Source: VRUE01 sp963737575
GTDB taxonomy: Bacteria > Actinomycetota > Thermoleophilia > Solirubrobacterales > 70-9
Assembly: GCA_963737575.1 (NCBI GenBank)
Contig: CAVTTJ010000009.1
Span: 434,001-498,000, forward strand
Direction of reading: 5' to 3'
DNA length: 64,000 nt
Shown here: positions 26,771 to 35,468 of the stretch, in pieces
Numbering within the stretch: the first letter of the stretch is position 1
Layout of the letters: each line of letters starts with the position of its first letter
The notes under the pieces: generated by a model
Databases searched by the model: none
The model's input: the letters and a program-made list of their open reading frames with translations, nothing else
Told to the model about the DNA's origin: nothing
Program-made: the position numbers and the translations under genes

Positions 26771-27226
26771 ATGTCGAAGGGGACAGTGGAAGAGTTGGTA
26801 CTGAACGCGGTTCAGCCGAGAATGCGCCTCGGTGAGAGGGCCGTGGGCCTGGTCCGGGTCGACTCCGGTCCCTGGCTCTACCTGGCGCTGGTGCTCGTCG
26901 CCGCCGCCTTCGCGCTGTTCGTCAACCACGCTCAGGAATTCGCGATCATGTCGCTGCTGCTCGCCGCTCTCAGCGCCCTGCGGGTCAAGGGCTACGCGAT
27001 GGTCCTGACCGACGAGGCTCTCTACGTCGTCAACCTCCGCGGCAGGTCCGTGGGCACGGTCGAGACGATCCGGCCGCTGGTCGCGGTCGGGTTCGAGCGC
27101 AACCTTCTCCGGATGGAGCTCGACGGCAGGCCGTTCTGGCTGCATCCGCTCTACCTCGGCGGCGACGCCGATAACTTCGAGCGCCGCCTCCGCGCCGCGT
27201 CGACCGGCATCGCGATCGCCTACTGA
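26771..27226 (+). CDS. Membrane-anchored protein of unknown function
   Basis: 151 residues with GGAGGTG 5 nt before the ATG. Residues about 35-75 hold two hydrophobic segments, followed by a beta-rich C-terminal region (VLTDEALYVVNLRGRSVG, FERNLLRMELDGRPFWLHPL) resembling small bacterial PH-like domains. That comparison is tentative. It stands alone on the plus strand and overlaps the convergent M23 gene end by 7 nt. Confidence 0.6.
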   Translation: MSKGTVEELVLNAVQPRMRLGERAVGLVRVDSGPWLYLALVLVAAAFALFVNHAQEFAIMSLLLAALSALRVKGYAMVLTDEALYVVNLRGRSVGTVETIRPLVAVGFERNLLRMELDGRPFWLHPLYLGGDADNFERRLRAASTGIAIAY

Positions 27227-27753
27227 ACAGCGTCCCAGCGCGTCAGCGCCGGCGCCGGGTCGATCGGCCGGCCGCGGACGTGGATCTCGAAGTGGAGATG
27301 GCAGCCGACGGTCCGGGCGTTCCCGGTGTCTCCCACCGCCCCCACCCGCTCGCCGGCCCAGACCCGCTCGCCGCGGCGGACCGCCGCCGGCCGGCGCATG
27401 TGCGCGTAGAAGTAGCTGCGGTGCTCGCCGTCGCCGTGGATCAGCAGGTAGTTCCCGTATAGCACCGGGTCGAACCCGCGCCGCAGGACCCGTCCGGTGC
27501 GGACCGCGACCAGGCCGGCGCCGCAGGGGGCGACGAGGTCGAACCCTTCGTGGGTCCGGCCGCCGGTTCGCGGCGCCCCGAATTCTCCGATCGCGCCGCG
27601 CGTCCAGTGCGGCCCCAGCACCGGGAAGACGTGACCTCGGTAGGAGACGCCACCGCTGCGCGGCTGGGCAATCGAGGGAGGGGTGACGAGCGCCAGCGCC
27701 GATAGGGCGAGCACCGCGGCGGAGCAGAGGAGCTGACGCGGGGTACTGCTCAG
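27220..27753 (-). CDS. Secreted M23-family (LytM) peptidase
   Basis: About 177 residues. It has a signal peptide and a LytM domain with zinc ligands in THEGFDLVAP (HxxxD) and HLHFEIHV (HxH), a cell-wall endopeptidase or regulator fold. GTG at 27712-27714 would leave a signal peptide without basic residues. An in-frame CTG at 27751-27753 adds SSTPRQLLCSAA with an arginine and overlaps the clpP stop as CTGA, so it is preferred. It lies directly downstream of clpP. Confidence 0.8.
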   Translation of the reverse strand: MSSTPRQLLCSAAVLALSALALVTPPSIAQPRSGGVSYRGHVFPVLGPHWTRGAIGEFGAPRTGGRTHEGFDLVAPCGAGLVAVRTGRVLRRGFDPVLYGNYLLIHGDGEHRSYFYAHMRRPAAVRRGERVWAGERVGAVGDTGNARTVGCHLHFEIHVRGRPIDPAPALTRWDAVQ

Positions 27754-28334
27754 TGGTGCTCGATCACGCGGTCGACGAGGTTGTACTCCTTCGCCTCTTC
27801 CGCGCTCATGAAGTAATCGCGATCGGTGTCGTTCGTGACCTTCTCGAACGGCTGCCCGGTGTGTTTGGCGAGAATCTCGTCGAGGCGGCGGCGGACGTCG
27901 ATGATCTCTTTGGCGTGGATCTCGATGTCGGTCGCCTGGCCTTCGAACCCGGATGAGACCTGGTGGATCAGGATCTTCGAGTTCGGCAGAGACATCCGCT
28001 TGCCCGCGGCCCCCCCGGCCAGCAACAGGGCGCCCATGCTCATCGCGATCCCGACGCAGATCGTCTGCACATCGGGCTTGATGAACTGCATCGTGTCGTA
28101 GATTGCGAGCCCGGCGTAGACGGAGCCGCCGGGCGAGTTGATGTAAAGGCTGATGTCCTTGTCCGGGTCCTCGGACTCGAGGTGGAGGAGCTGGGCGACG
28201 ATCAGGTTCGCGATGTCCTCGGTCACGGGGGTGCCGAGGAAGACGATCCGCTCGCCGAGCAGGCGTGAGTAGATGTCGAACGCGCGCTCGCCGCGCGAGG
28301 TCTGCTCGACGACCATCGGTACCAGTGGGCTCAT
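27750..28334 (-). CDS. clpP: ClpP, ATP-dependent protease proteolytic subunit
   Basis: 194 residues from ATG at 28332-28334. Forms the degradation chamber used by ClpX. The catalytic triad is Ser in GIAMSMGALLL, His in ILIHQ and Asp in DTDRDYFMSAEEA; SLYINSPGGSVYAGLAIYD forms the oxyanion region. The order tig-clpP with clpX 2 kb further on resembles the classic tig-clpP-clpX arrangement, here separated by an M23 gene, a membrane gene and two plus-strand GNAT genes. Confidence 0.96.
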   Translation of the reverse strand: MSPLVPMVVEQTSRGERAFDIYSRLLGERIVFLGTPVTEDIANLIVAQLLHLESEDPDKDISLYINSPGGSVYAGLAIYDTMQFIKPDVQTICVGIAMSMGALLLAGGAAGKRMSLPNSKILIHQVSSGFEGQATDIEIHAKEIIDVRRRLDEILAKHTGQPFEKVTNDTDRDYFMSAEEAKEYNLVDRVIEHH

Positions 28335-28374
28335 GTTTTGCACTCTATAGAAGCCGACCGGCGGCCTCGCGCGC

Positions 28375-29757
28375 TCAGTCTGAGCCCGGCGTCCAGAGCG
28401 ATCCCGCCGCCTCGCGCTCCTTCTCCGGCGTCCAGATCTTCTCCCGCGCCTCGGCCTGCTCGACCGGGATCGGCTTCGCGCTCTCGGCGACGAGGTCGAT
28501 CGCCTTGCGGAAGCTGATGTCCTCGCCGACCATCTCGTCGCGGCCATTCTCGCGGAGGCGCTTCAGCAGCTTCTCCGGAGTCGTCCGCTCGTGTTCGGCG
28601 GGGTGGGCCAGCGCCTCGAGCAGCTCCTCCTCCGTCGCTTCGATGTCCTCGGCCTCGACGATGGCGGCGAGGACCGCCTCGCGCCGCAGCTCGCGCTCGG
28701 CGTCGGGCTTCGTTTCCTCGATCACCTCGTCGCGCGTTTTGCCCTGCATCTGCAGGTAGGAGTCGGGGCTCATCCCGCGCCCTGCCAGCTGCCGTTCGAC
28801 CCGGCCCCAGCGTTCCGCGGCGCGGTCGGCGACCAGCTCGTCGGGAAGCTCGATCGTCGCCTGATCGGCGGCGGCGTCGATCGCGGCGACCCGGAAGTCC
28901 TGCTCGATCCGCGAGTCGACGACCTCCGCGAGTTTCTTGCGGATGTCGGCGCGCAGCTCCTCGAGGGTGTCGAACTCGGAGGCCTCGGAGGCGAAATCGT
29001 CGTCGAGGTCGGGCAGGATCTTCTCCCGGACCTCCTTCACCTCGACCGCGAAGACCGCGTCTTCGCCGGCGAGCTGCTCGGCCTGGTAGTCGTCGGGGAA
29101 GCTGACCTCGACCTGTCGCGACTCCCCCGGGGTGGCGCCGCGCAGCTGCTCCTCGAAACCCTCGATCAGCTGGCCGCTGCCTAGCTCGAGCAGGTAGTCG
29201 TCGGCCTTGCCTCCCTCGAATGCCTTGCCGTCGAGGAGGCCCTCGAAGTCGATCAGGAGGACGTCGCCCTCGGCGGCAGAGCGATCGACCGGCTCCAGCC
29301 TGGCGAAGCTTTCGCGGACACGCTCGATCTCGCGCTCGATCATCTCCTCCGGCGGTTCAGGTTCCGCCCGTCCGACCTCGAGACCCCTGTACTCGCCGAG
29401 CTTCGCCTCCGGGCGCACCCCGATCTCGAACTTGAAGCCGAGTGGCTCCCCCTCGGCATCCGGCGCGGAGACGATCTCGATGTCGGGATCGCCAACCGGG
29501 CTGAGCCCGGCGTCGAGCAGCGCCTCTTCGTACCACTCGGGCAATGACTCCCTGACAGCCTCCTCGAACACGGCGCCGAACCCAAGCCGTTGGACGACCA
29601 GCGAGGGCGGCGCCTTGCCCTTGCGGAATCCTGGCAGCCGCATCTCCCGTGCGAGACTCCGCGCGGCCCGCTGAATGCCGCGGCCGACGTCCTCGGCCGC
29701 GACCTCGACCTCGACTCGGGCCCTCGATCCAGGCAGCTCGGTGACGGTCGTCTCCAT
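28375..29757 (-). CDS. tig: Trigger factor
   Basis: 460 residues from ATG at 29755-29757 (METTVTELPGSRARVEVEV). It is the ribosome-associated folding chaperone and peptidyl-prolyl isomerase. The ribosome-binding signature GFRKGKAPPSLV is at about residue 46, the FKBP-type PPIase domain at about 155-240 (DGKAFEGGKADDYLLELGSG) and the helical C-terminal arms after 250. clpP follows 40 nt downstream on the same strand. Confidence 0.95.
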   Translation of the reverse strand: METTVTELPGSRARVEVEVAAEDVGRGIQRAARSLAREMRLPGFRKGKAPPSLVVQRLGFGAVFEEAVRESLPEWYEEALLDAGLSPVGDPDIEIVSAPDAEGEPLGFKFEIGVRPEAKLGEYRGLEVGRAEPEPPEEMIEREIERVRESFARLEPVDRSAAEGDVLLIDFEGLLDGKAFEGGKADDYLLELGSGQLIEGFEEQLRGATPGESRQVEVSFPDDYQAEQLAGEDAVFAVEVKEVREKILPDLDDDFASEASEFDTLEELRADIRKKLAEVVDSRIEQDFRVAAIDAAADQATIELPDELVADRAAERWGRVERQLAGRGMSPDSYLQMQGKTRDEVIEETKPDAERELRREAVLAAIVEAEDIEATEEELLEALAHPAEHERTTPEKLLKRLRENGRDEMVGEDISFRKAIDLVAESAKPIPVEQAEAREKIWTPEKEREAAGSLWTPGSD

Positions 29758-29906
29758 GCTGAGTGACCCTAGATGATCGTTTGCGGCAGCCTCGCCCTCA
29801 CGAGTGCGGGCGGCGGCCGAGAAGACCGCGGCGGAGGGCAACGGAGAAGTCGACGGCGAATGCCAGCCCGCGCCCGACCGGGCCGGTGACGACCCACGCC
29901 CTGGCC

Positions 29907-30812
29907 CTATTCACGGGGATCCCTTCCCCCCGCGAGCAGTCTCCGCTCGAGCAGGGCGCCGTGGCCGGCGGCCACCGCCCGCTGGGCGCGCCGCTCGTCG
30001 AGGTCGATGCCGTGCGCTTCGGCCAGCTCCAGCAGGTGCTGCTTCTCGGTTCCTTCGCGGGCGAGCTCGAAGAAGGTCCAGGCCAGCACGCCGAGGGCGA
30101 GGAACGTCCCCTCGACCATCATGATCGCCCCCGCGGTGCTCTGGTCGGCCAGCGGCGTGATGTGCCAGTAGCGCTCCCCTGAGCCGTAGATCGGGTAGAG
30201 CACCGTGCCCGACCACATCAGGACGTTGCCGAGGATCGCGCCGGTGAAGCGGACCGCGATCACGTACCCGATCTTCCAGCCCGTGCTGAACCATTCCGGC
30301 TTCGGCAACGGCCCGAACACCGGCATCCACATCAGGCAGCCGAAGAAGATGAAGGCGGTGTGCTCGAGCGCATGGATCGGCGCCGTCCCGTAGGCGTCCT
30401 GGTAGATCGAGGGCAGGTGCCAGAAGAAGAGGTTCGCCGCCCACAGCGGCAGCGCGACCGCGGGGTGGGTCAGCACCTGGAGGCGGTTGAAGACGCGGAT
30501 CGCGAGAATCGGCTGCAGGAGAGAGCGGGTCAGGCCGAGGACGAGCAGCAGCGTCGCGATGTCGCCCAGCAGCAGGTGCTCCACCATGTGGGCGATCACG
30601 AGCTCGTCGGAGATGTGCCCGACCGGGCTGAAGAGGGCGATCGCGATCACCGCCAGCGCGGAGCCGAAGCAGACCTGGCGCCAGGTCGGGACCGTCCTTC
30701 CGTCCCAGTGGAGGACCATCACCCGGTGCCAGTAGAGGATGCCGGCGATCGTGATCGGGATCACCTCGATCGGGACGAAGGCACCGGCGACGTGGGCGAG
30801 CGGCGCAATCAC
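29907..30812 (-). CDS. ctaG: Cytochrome c oxidase assembly protein, CtaG family
   Basis: 301 residues with about seven membrane helices. Histidine-bearing segments (LVIAHMVEHLLLGDIATLLL; FFWHLPSIYQDAY; HALEHTAFIFFG) are typical of the caa3-type CtaG family, which helps place copper in cytochrome oxidase. The GTG start is at 30810-30812. It is divergent from the GH15 gene with a 65-nt gap. No oxidase subunit genes are in the window. Confidence 0.88.
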   Translation of the reverse strand: MIAPLAHVAGAFVPIEVIPITIAGILYWHRVMVLHWDGRTVPTWRQVCFGSALAVIAIALFSPVGHISDELVIAHMVEHLLLGDIATLLLVLGLTRSLLQPILAIRVFNRLQVLTHPAVALPLWAANLFFWHLPSIYQDAYGTAPIHALEHTAFIFFGCLMWMPVFGPLPKPEWFSTGWKIGYVIAVRFTGAILGNVLMWSGTVLYPIYGSGERYWHITPLADQSTAGAIMMVEGTFLALGVLAWTFFELAREGTEKQHLLELAEAHGIDLDERRAQRAVAAGHGALLERRLLAGGRDPRE

Positions 30813-30877
30813 GGTTTTCAGCGTAGCGGCGCGCTTTTCGCCTTCGTCGCCCGCCCCGTTGGTAGCTTGGCCTGGCC

Positions 30878-32770
30878 GTGGACCTCATAGACGCACAGTT
30901 CCCACCGATCGGCAGCTACGGGTTCCTCTCCGACTGCCACACCGGTGCCCTCGTCTCATACGCGGGCCCGGTCGAGTGGCTCTGCCTCCCCCGCTTCGAC
31001 TCGCCGAGCGTCTTCGGTTCGCTCCTCGACCGCGACGCCGGCCGCTTCAAGCTCGGCCCGCGCGGGGTGGTCGTCCCGATCAGCCGCCGCTACGAGCCGG
31101 GCACCCTCGTCATCGAGACCACCTGGGTGACGGACACCGGCTGGGTCGTGATCCACGACGCCTTGACGATCGGCGACTGGGCCGAGCAGGGGCCGGGCTC
31201 GCGGCCGCGGACCGAGCACGAGGCCGATCACTCGCTGCTGCGGATGATGACCTGCATCGACGGCGAGGTCGAGATGGAGATGGAGTGCCTCCCCCGCTTC
31301 GCCTACGGTGCCGAGGCAGCGGATTGGAGCGGAGGGGACCTTGGCGAAGCGACGGCCCGCGGGCCCGACGGGACCGAGCTGCTGCTGACCAGCGACATGC
31401 ACATCTCCCTCGACGGGGGAGCGGCGAAGGGGACGATGAGACTGCGCGAGGACGAGAGCGGGTTCTGCGCGCTGACCTGGGGCGAGCACGATATCGACGG
31501 CCCCCGGAGCGCCCCGGAGGCGCTCGAGCGGCTCGACTCGACCGAAGAATTCTGGCGCCAGTGGCTGCGCGCGGGCAGCTTTCCCGACCACCCGTGGCGC
31601 ATCCACCTGCAGCGCTCGGCGCTGGTGCTCAAGGGCCTCACCTACGCGCCGAGCGGGGCGATCGTCGCGGCGCCGACCACCTCGCTGCCGGAGACGCCCG
31701 GCGGCGAACGGAACTGGGACTACCGCTACACCTGGATCCGCGACTCGACCTTCAGCCTCTGGGCGCTGCACACGCTCGGCTTCGACGACGAGGCGCGGGC
31801 GTTTATGAAATTCGTGCTCGAGGTCTGCCGTAGGGACCCGAACCTGCAGATCATGTACGGGATCGGCGGCGAGAAGGACTTGGCCGAGAGCACCCTCGAT
31901 CATCTCGGGGGGTACGGCGGGGCGCGGCCGGTGCGGATCGGCAACGGCGCCTACGACCAGCACCAGAACGATGTCTGGGGAGCGCTGCTCGACTCGATCT
32001 ACCTTCATGAAAAAGCGCTGCGCGGCGCCGGCACCCCTGCCGACCGTCAGCTGATCGGGGAACAGGTGGAGGCGGCGATCACGGCCTGGCCGAACCCCGA
32101 CCAGGGGATCTGGGAGGCACGGGGCGAGCCCCAGCACTACGTCTCCTCGAAGCTGATGATCTGGGTCGCGGTCGACCGCGGCGCCCGGCTGGCCCCTGCG
32201 GTCGGGCGAGAGGACCTCGCCGAGCGCTGGCGGCGTATCGCCGATGAAGTGCGGGAGGAGATCCTCGAGCGCGGGGTCCGCGACGGGGTCTTCCGCCAGC
32301 ACTACGAGACCGATGCCCTCGACGCGTCGACGCTTCTGATTCCCCTCCTCCGCTTCCTGCCGCCGGACGACCCCCGGGTGAGGGACACCGTCGACGCGAT
32401 CGCCGAGGACCTGAGCAAGGACGGCCTCGTCCTCCGCTACAAGGTCGACGAAACCGACGACGGCCTCAAGGGCGAAGAGGGGACCTTCCTGATCTGCTCG
32501 TTCTGGCTCGTCTCGGCGCTCTCGGAGATCGGCGAGGCGGAGCGGGCGCGGGCCCTCTGCGAGCGCCTGCTCGAGTCCGCCGGCTGGCTCGACCTCTTCG
32601 CCGAGGAGCTCGATGCCCGCAGCGGCCGTCATCTGGGCAACTTTCCCCAGGCCTTCACCCACCTGGCACTGATCAACGCTGTCTCCCACGTGATCGCCGA
32701 CGAGCAGCGCACCGACGGCGGCCTGACCGCGGTCTTCAGCGAGATGGGCGGCGTTCGCGAGGGGATCTAG
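30878..32770 (+). CDS. Glycoside hydrolase family 15 (glucoamylase/trehalase-like)
   Basis: 630 residues. The N-terminal beta-domain of trehalase-type GH15 proteins (IGSYGFLSDCHTGALVSYAG) precedes an (alpha/alpha)6 catalytic domain with GERNWDYRYTWIRDSTFSLW and the catalytic-base segment KGEEGTFLICSFWLV. It has no signal peptide, so a cytosolic enzyme acting on trehalose or short alpha-glucans is inferred. The GTG start is at 30878. It is complete at the normal family length. Confidence 0.92.
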   Translation: MDLIDAQFPPIGSYGFLSDCHTGALVSYAGPVEWLCLPRFDSPSVFGSLLDRDAGRFKLGPRGVVVPISRRYEPGTLVIETTWVTDTGWVVIHDALTIGDWAEQGPGSRPRTEHEADHSLLRMMTCIDGEVEMEMECLPRFAYGAEAADWSGGDLGEATARGPDGTELLLTSDMHISLDGGAAKGTMRLREDESGFCALTWGEHDIDGPRSAPEALERLDSTEEFWRQWLRAGSFPDHPWRIHLQRSALVLKGLTYAPSGAIVAAPTTSLPETPGGERNWDYRYTWIRDSTFSLWALHTLGFDDEARAFMKFVLEVCRRDPNLQIMYGIGGEKDLAESTLDHLGGYGGARPVRIGNGAYDQHQNDVWGALLDSIYLHEKALRGAGTPADRQLIGEQVEAAITAWPNPDQGIWEARGEPQHYVSSKLMIWVAVDRGARLAPAVGREDLAERWRRIADEVREEILERGVRDGVFRQHYETDALDASTLLIPLLRFLPPDDPRVRDTVDAIAEDLSKDGLVLRYKVDETDDGLKGEEGTFLICSFWLVSALSEIGEAERARALCERLLESAGWLDLFAEELDARSGRHLGNFPQAFTHLALINAVSHVIADEQRTDGGLTAVFSEMGGVREGI

Positions 32771-32816
32771 TCGGGAGGCCGCGCGAAATGGCAGCCGAGG
32801 AGGAACGGGGCAGCGG

Positions 32817-33101
32817 TCAGGTCGAAGCGCCCTCGTCCGCCTCGAACAGCTTGCCGGCTCGAATCCGCTCCGCCATCGCGTTCGATTCCTCGCGGTAGAC
32901 CTTGCCGTCCTCGAACTCGATCACCGGGTACTTTCGCTGGCCCGAGACCTGCTCGAGCTGATCGCGCTTTCCGGAGGAGACCGGCCCCTTCACGAGCTCG
33001 TACTCGATCCCGCCTTCGTCGAGGGCCTTCTGCACTTTCCAGCAGGGGTGGGCGCCGATCTTGACCCAGGTCAGCGAACAGCGGTAGAGCTTGACGGCCA
33101 C
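32817..33101 (-). CDS. Glutathione S-transferase N-terminal-like/glutaredoxin-fold protein
   Basis: 94 residues forming a single thioredoxin-like fold: LYRCSLTWVKIG with one Cys near the usual active-site position, another Cys in HPCWKV, the cis-Pro segment KYPVIEFEDG and the YREESNAMAERI ending of GST N-terminal domains. A redox or thiol-transfer role is inferred; the canonical CxxC is missing. It starts 9 nt after the stop of the metallo-hydrolase gene. Confidence 0.7.
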   Translation of the reverse strand: MAVKLYRCSLTWVKIGAHPCWKVQKALDEGGIEYELVKGPVSSGKRDQLEQVSGQRKYPVIEFEDGKVYREESNAMAERIRAGKLFEADEGAST

Positions 33102-33110
33102 GCTCCGACC

Positions 33111-33899
33111 CTAACCGATATCGACAGGCTCGCCGATCGGCAGCCAGCGGACGCTTTCGCGGACCTCCCGCGGGGCGCGCGCGAGCTCGGCCTCGATCTC
33201 GTCCCGGCCCTGGCGGAAGTGCTTCCAGCCCTCGTAGTGGATCGGAATCGTCACCCGCGGCCGCAGCAGGCCGCACAGCTCAACTGCCTGCGACGCGGTC
33301 ATCGTGTAGTGGACCGGGCCCGAGATCGGGAACCTGACGCCGCCCAGGTGGATCAGCGCCGTGTCGACGTCGAGCCGGTCCGCGACCTCCCGCACACCGT
33401 CGAAGAGGACGGTATCGCCCGAGATCCAGAGGACTCCCCCACTCTGTCCCTCCCAGGCGAGCGAGAACCCGATCACCTCGCCGACGATCGGGTGGCTCAG
33501 CGGCGGGCCGTGGCGGCACGGGGTCGCCGTCACCTCGATCGCGGGCCGCCCGTCGGCCTCGAGTTTGGCGCTCTCCCAGGCCGCCAGGCCGCGGGAGTTG
33601 CCCGCGAGCCGGCGGGCGCCAGGGACGGTGGTGATGACCGAGCCGGCCGACGGCAGCAGCTCCCGCCCCGCCCGGTCGAGGTTGTCCTCGTGGTGGTCGT
33701 GACTGAGCAGGACCGCGTCGATCGGGCCGAGGTCGCCGGCCGCGAACGCCGGGCCTGCGAGCTTCTTCGAGCCGGTGCCCCAGCCGAACCTGTAGCTGCC
33801 GCCCGCCGGGTCGAAGGTCGGGTCGGTGAGCAGCCGCCAGCCGCCGACCTCGATCAAGACGGTCGGCCCGCCGATGTGGGTGACCCGGACCTCGCTCAC
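33111..33899 (-). CDS. Metallo-beta-lactamase-fold hydrolase (UlaG-like)
   Basis: 262 residues. It starts THIGGPTVLIEVGGWRLLTDP, typical of UlaG-type MBL proteins. Metal-site motifs are LLSHDHHEDNLD, then the HGPP, ISGDTVLFDG and IPIHYEGWKHF histidines and aspartate. The substrate is unknown. It lies upstream of the GST-like gene on the same strand. Confidence 0.85.
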   Translation of the reverse strand: MSEVRVTHIGGPTVLIEVGGWRLLTDPTFDPAGGSYRFGWGTGSKKLAGPAFAAGDLGPIDAVLLSHDHHEDNLDRAGRELLPSAGSVITTVPGARRLAGNSRGLAAWESAKLEADGRPAIEVTATPCRHGPPLSHPIVGEVIGFSLAWEGQSGGVLWISGDTVLFDGVREVADRLDVDTALIHLGGVRFPISGPVHYTMTASQAVELCGLLRPRVTIPIHYEGWKHFRQGRDEIEAELARAPREVRESVRWLPIGEPVDIG

Positions 33900-33929
33900 G
33901 TCTCCTCCATCCCCGCGGTTCCGAATTCG

Positions 33930-34829
33930 CTAGCCGCCGGACGTGCGGCGATCGTGGGAGAGCGAGTAGGCCCGTGGCCTGAAGCGGAGCACGGGATCGT
34001 CTGAAAGCTCGATCCCGTCTGTGAGCCGGGTCGGGTCGAAGACGTAATCGTCGCCCTCGTCGCCGGGCCCGGTCACCTCGAGGACGCCGACGACCACCCG
34101 GTCGCGGTCCTCGGGCCACACCGACGAGGGGTCATGCGGGTCGTCGTCCGGCCCGGCGACCTGGACCTCGAGCTCGAAGCGGACGGGGCCTTCGGCGAGG
34201 CGCGCCTCGAGCTCCTCGCGCAGGTAGTCGCGCCCGAGGCTCTTCGCCTCCCCCCGCCCGAGGGGCGCGAGAGAGACGGTCGGCTTCCATGTGTAGCGGA
34301 CGAACCGCTCGCCACCATCGGCGTCGACCCATTTGAAGGCGTGAAGGGCGTAGTAGGGGATCGCGGCGTAGCTGGGCGGTGGCTTCAGCAGGGAGAGGTT
34401 CTCCCTCAGCGTCCCGATCGCGCCGGGGTTGCGGGCCAGGAACAGCGGCATCTTCAGCGCCGAGGAGACACCGGGCTTCGAGAGGCGGATGAACTCGATG
34501 AACGGGCCGGGGCCCTTGAACGGGAACCGCCGCAGGGACTGCGAGGAGATGTCCGTCCGCGAGCCGTCCGGCAGATTGAAGGTGACGGCGAGACCGCGGA
34601 CGTCGGGCGCGTAGTCGGGCTGGTTCGGGTCGCCCCCTCCGTTGGAGAAGCGGGCCGTCACCGCTACCGGGTCGCCCCGCATATGGGCCGCCCTGGTCAA
34701 ACCGGCCGCCTCGGGAGTCGCCGTGAACGTCCCCGTGTAGACGCTTCCCTTCGCGTGCAGGGCACGACGCCCGGCGTGAACGCCGAATTTGCCGTCGATG
34801 GCCTCGATCGCGTCCTCGGGCGCGCTCAC
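33930..34829 (-). CDS. Small catalase-related heme protein
   Basis: 299 residues, much shorter than monofunctional catalases (about 480), similar in size to SrpA-type minimal catalases and peroxidases. Recognisable parts are HAKGSVYTGTFTATP (distal His region), VAVTARFSNGGGDPNQPDYA with PDVRGLAVTFNLPDG, and FRPRAYSLSHDRR containing the proximal heme Tyr. It probably removes peroxides; the substrate range is uncertain. Its stop is 30 nt upstream of the MBL gene start on the same strand. Confidence 0.85.
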   Translation of the reverse strand: MSAPEDAIEAIDGKFGVHAGRRALHAKGSVYTGTFTATPEAAGLTRAAHMRGDPVAVTARFSNGGGDPNQPDYAPDVRGLAVTFNLPDGSRTDISSQSLRRFPFKGPGPFIEFIRLSKPGVSSALKMPLFLARNPGAIGTLRENLSLLKPPPSYAAIPYYALHAFKWVDADGGERFVRYTWKPTVSLAPLGRGEAKSLGRDYLREELEARLAEGPVRFELEVQVAGPDDDPHDPSSVWPEDRDRVVVGVLEVTGPGDEGDDYVFDPTRLTDGIELSDDPVLRFRPRAYSLSHDRRTSGG

Positions 34830-34861
34830 CGAACCAGCCTAACCCCAATCCGGGGTACGGT

Positions 34862-35209
34862 ATGGCCGTGGACGACGAGCGAGCAAGGGAGCTGCTTGCG
34901 CGGGAGCGGGAGCAGGTGGAGGCCGGCCTGGCCGCGCTCACCCGCGATGGGCCCGAAGAGGGCGACGAACGGATCGAGCCCGGCGACGTCGACTCCGAGG
35001 GCCTCTACCAGGACGAGCTCGACGCCGGGATGGAGCAGGACCTGAAGGCGAGGCTCACAGCGGTCGAGCGAGCCGAGGCGAGGCTCGAGGCCGGCACCTA
35101 TGGCTTCTCCACTACCAGCGGCGAGCCGATCCCGGACGAGCGGCTCGAGGCTCAGCCGACGGCGGAACTGACGGTCGAGGAGGAGGAGCGGCGCCCGCGA
35201 TCGGAGTGA
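34862..35209 (+). CDS. DksA/TraR-like protein without zinc-finger cysteines
   Basis: 115 acidic residues. The helical part (LLAREREQVEAGLAAL, LKARLTAVERAEARLEAGTY) and the tail GEPIPDERLEAQPTAELTV match the DksA/TraR family, which binds the RNA polymerase secondary channel. The four cysteines that normally hold zinc (GTYGxCxxCG ... PTAxxCxxC) are Ser, Ser, Thr and Glu here, so the finger must be zinc-free. It is divergent from the catalase-like gene (32-nt gap), which hints at stress regulation. Confidence 0.75.
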   Translation: MAVDDERARELLAREREQVEAGLAALTRDGPEEGDERIEPGDVDSEGLYQDELDAGMEQDLKARLTAVERAEARLEAGTYGFSTTSGEPIPDERLEAQPTAELTVEEEERRPRSE

Positions 35210-35216
35210 GCGAGAG

Positions 35217-35468
35217 CTACTGCTCGTAGCCCTCGACGACGTCGGAGCCTCGCGGGGAGGTGTCGTCGGTGCCGAGCCCGAACTCCTCGTGGCCTTTGCG
35301 CTGGCGCAGCAGGTCCCAGCAGGTGTCGAGTTCGACCTTCAGCTCCTCGAGGCGTGCGTGGCGCTCGGCGTCGGGACCGGAGTCGACTGCTGCGTCGGCC
35401 AGCCGGCGCTCCTCGGCGACGAGCTCCTGGATCCGGTCCTGGATGCCCTGGTCGTCCATCGCCGTCAC
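35217..35468 (-). CDS. DUF2630 family protein
   Basis: 83 residues: IQDRIQELVAEERRLADAAV, then RLEELKVELDTCWDLLRQR, the characteristic DUF2630 helical pair found in Actinobacteria. Function is unknown. Met4 may be the true start. It overlaps the stop of the FAD oxidoreductase frame by 4 nt, consistent with co-transcription. Confidence 0.8.
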   Translation of the reverse strand: MTAMDDQGIQDRIQELVAEERRLADAAVDSGPDAERHARLEELKVELDTCWDLLRQRKGHEEFGLGTDDTSPRGSDVVEGYEQ

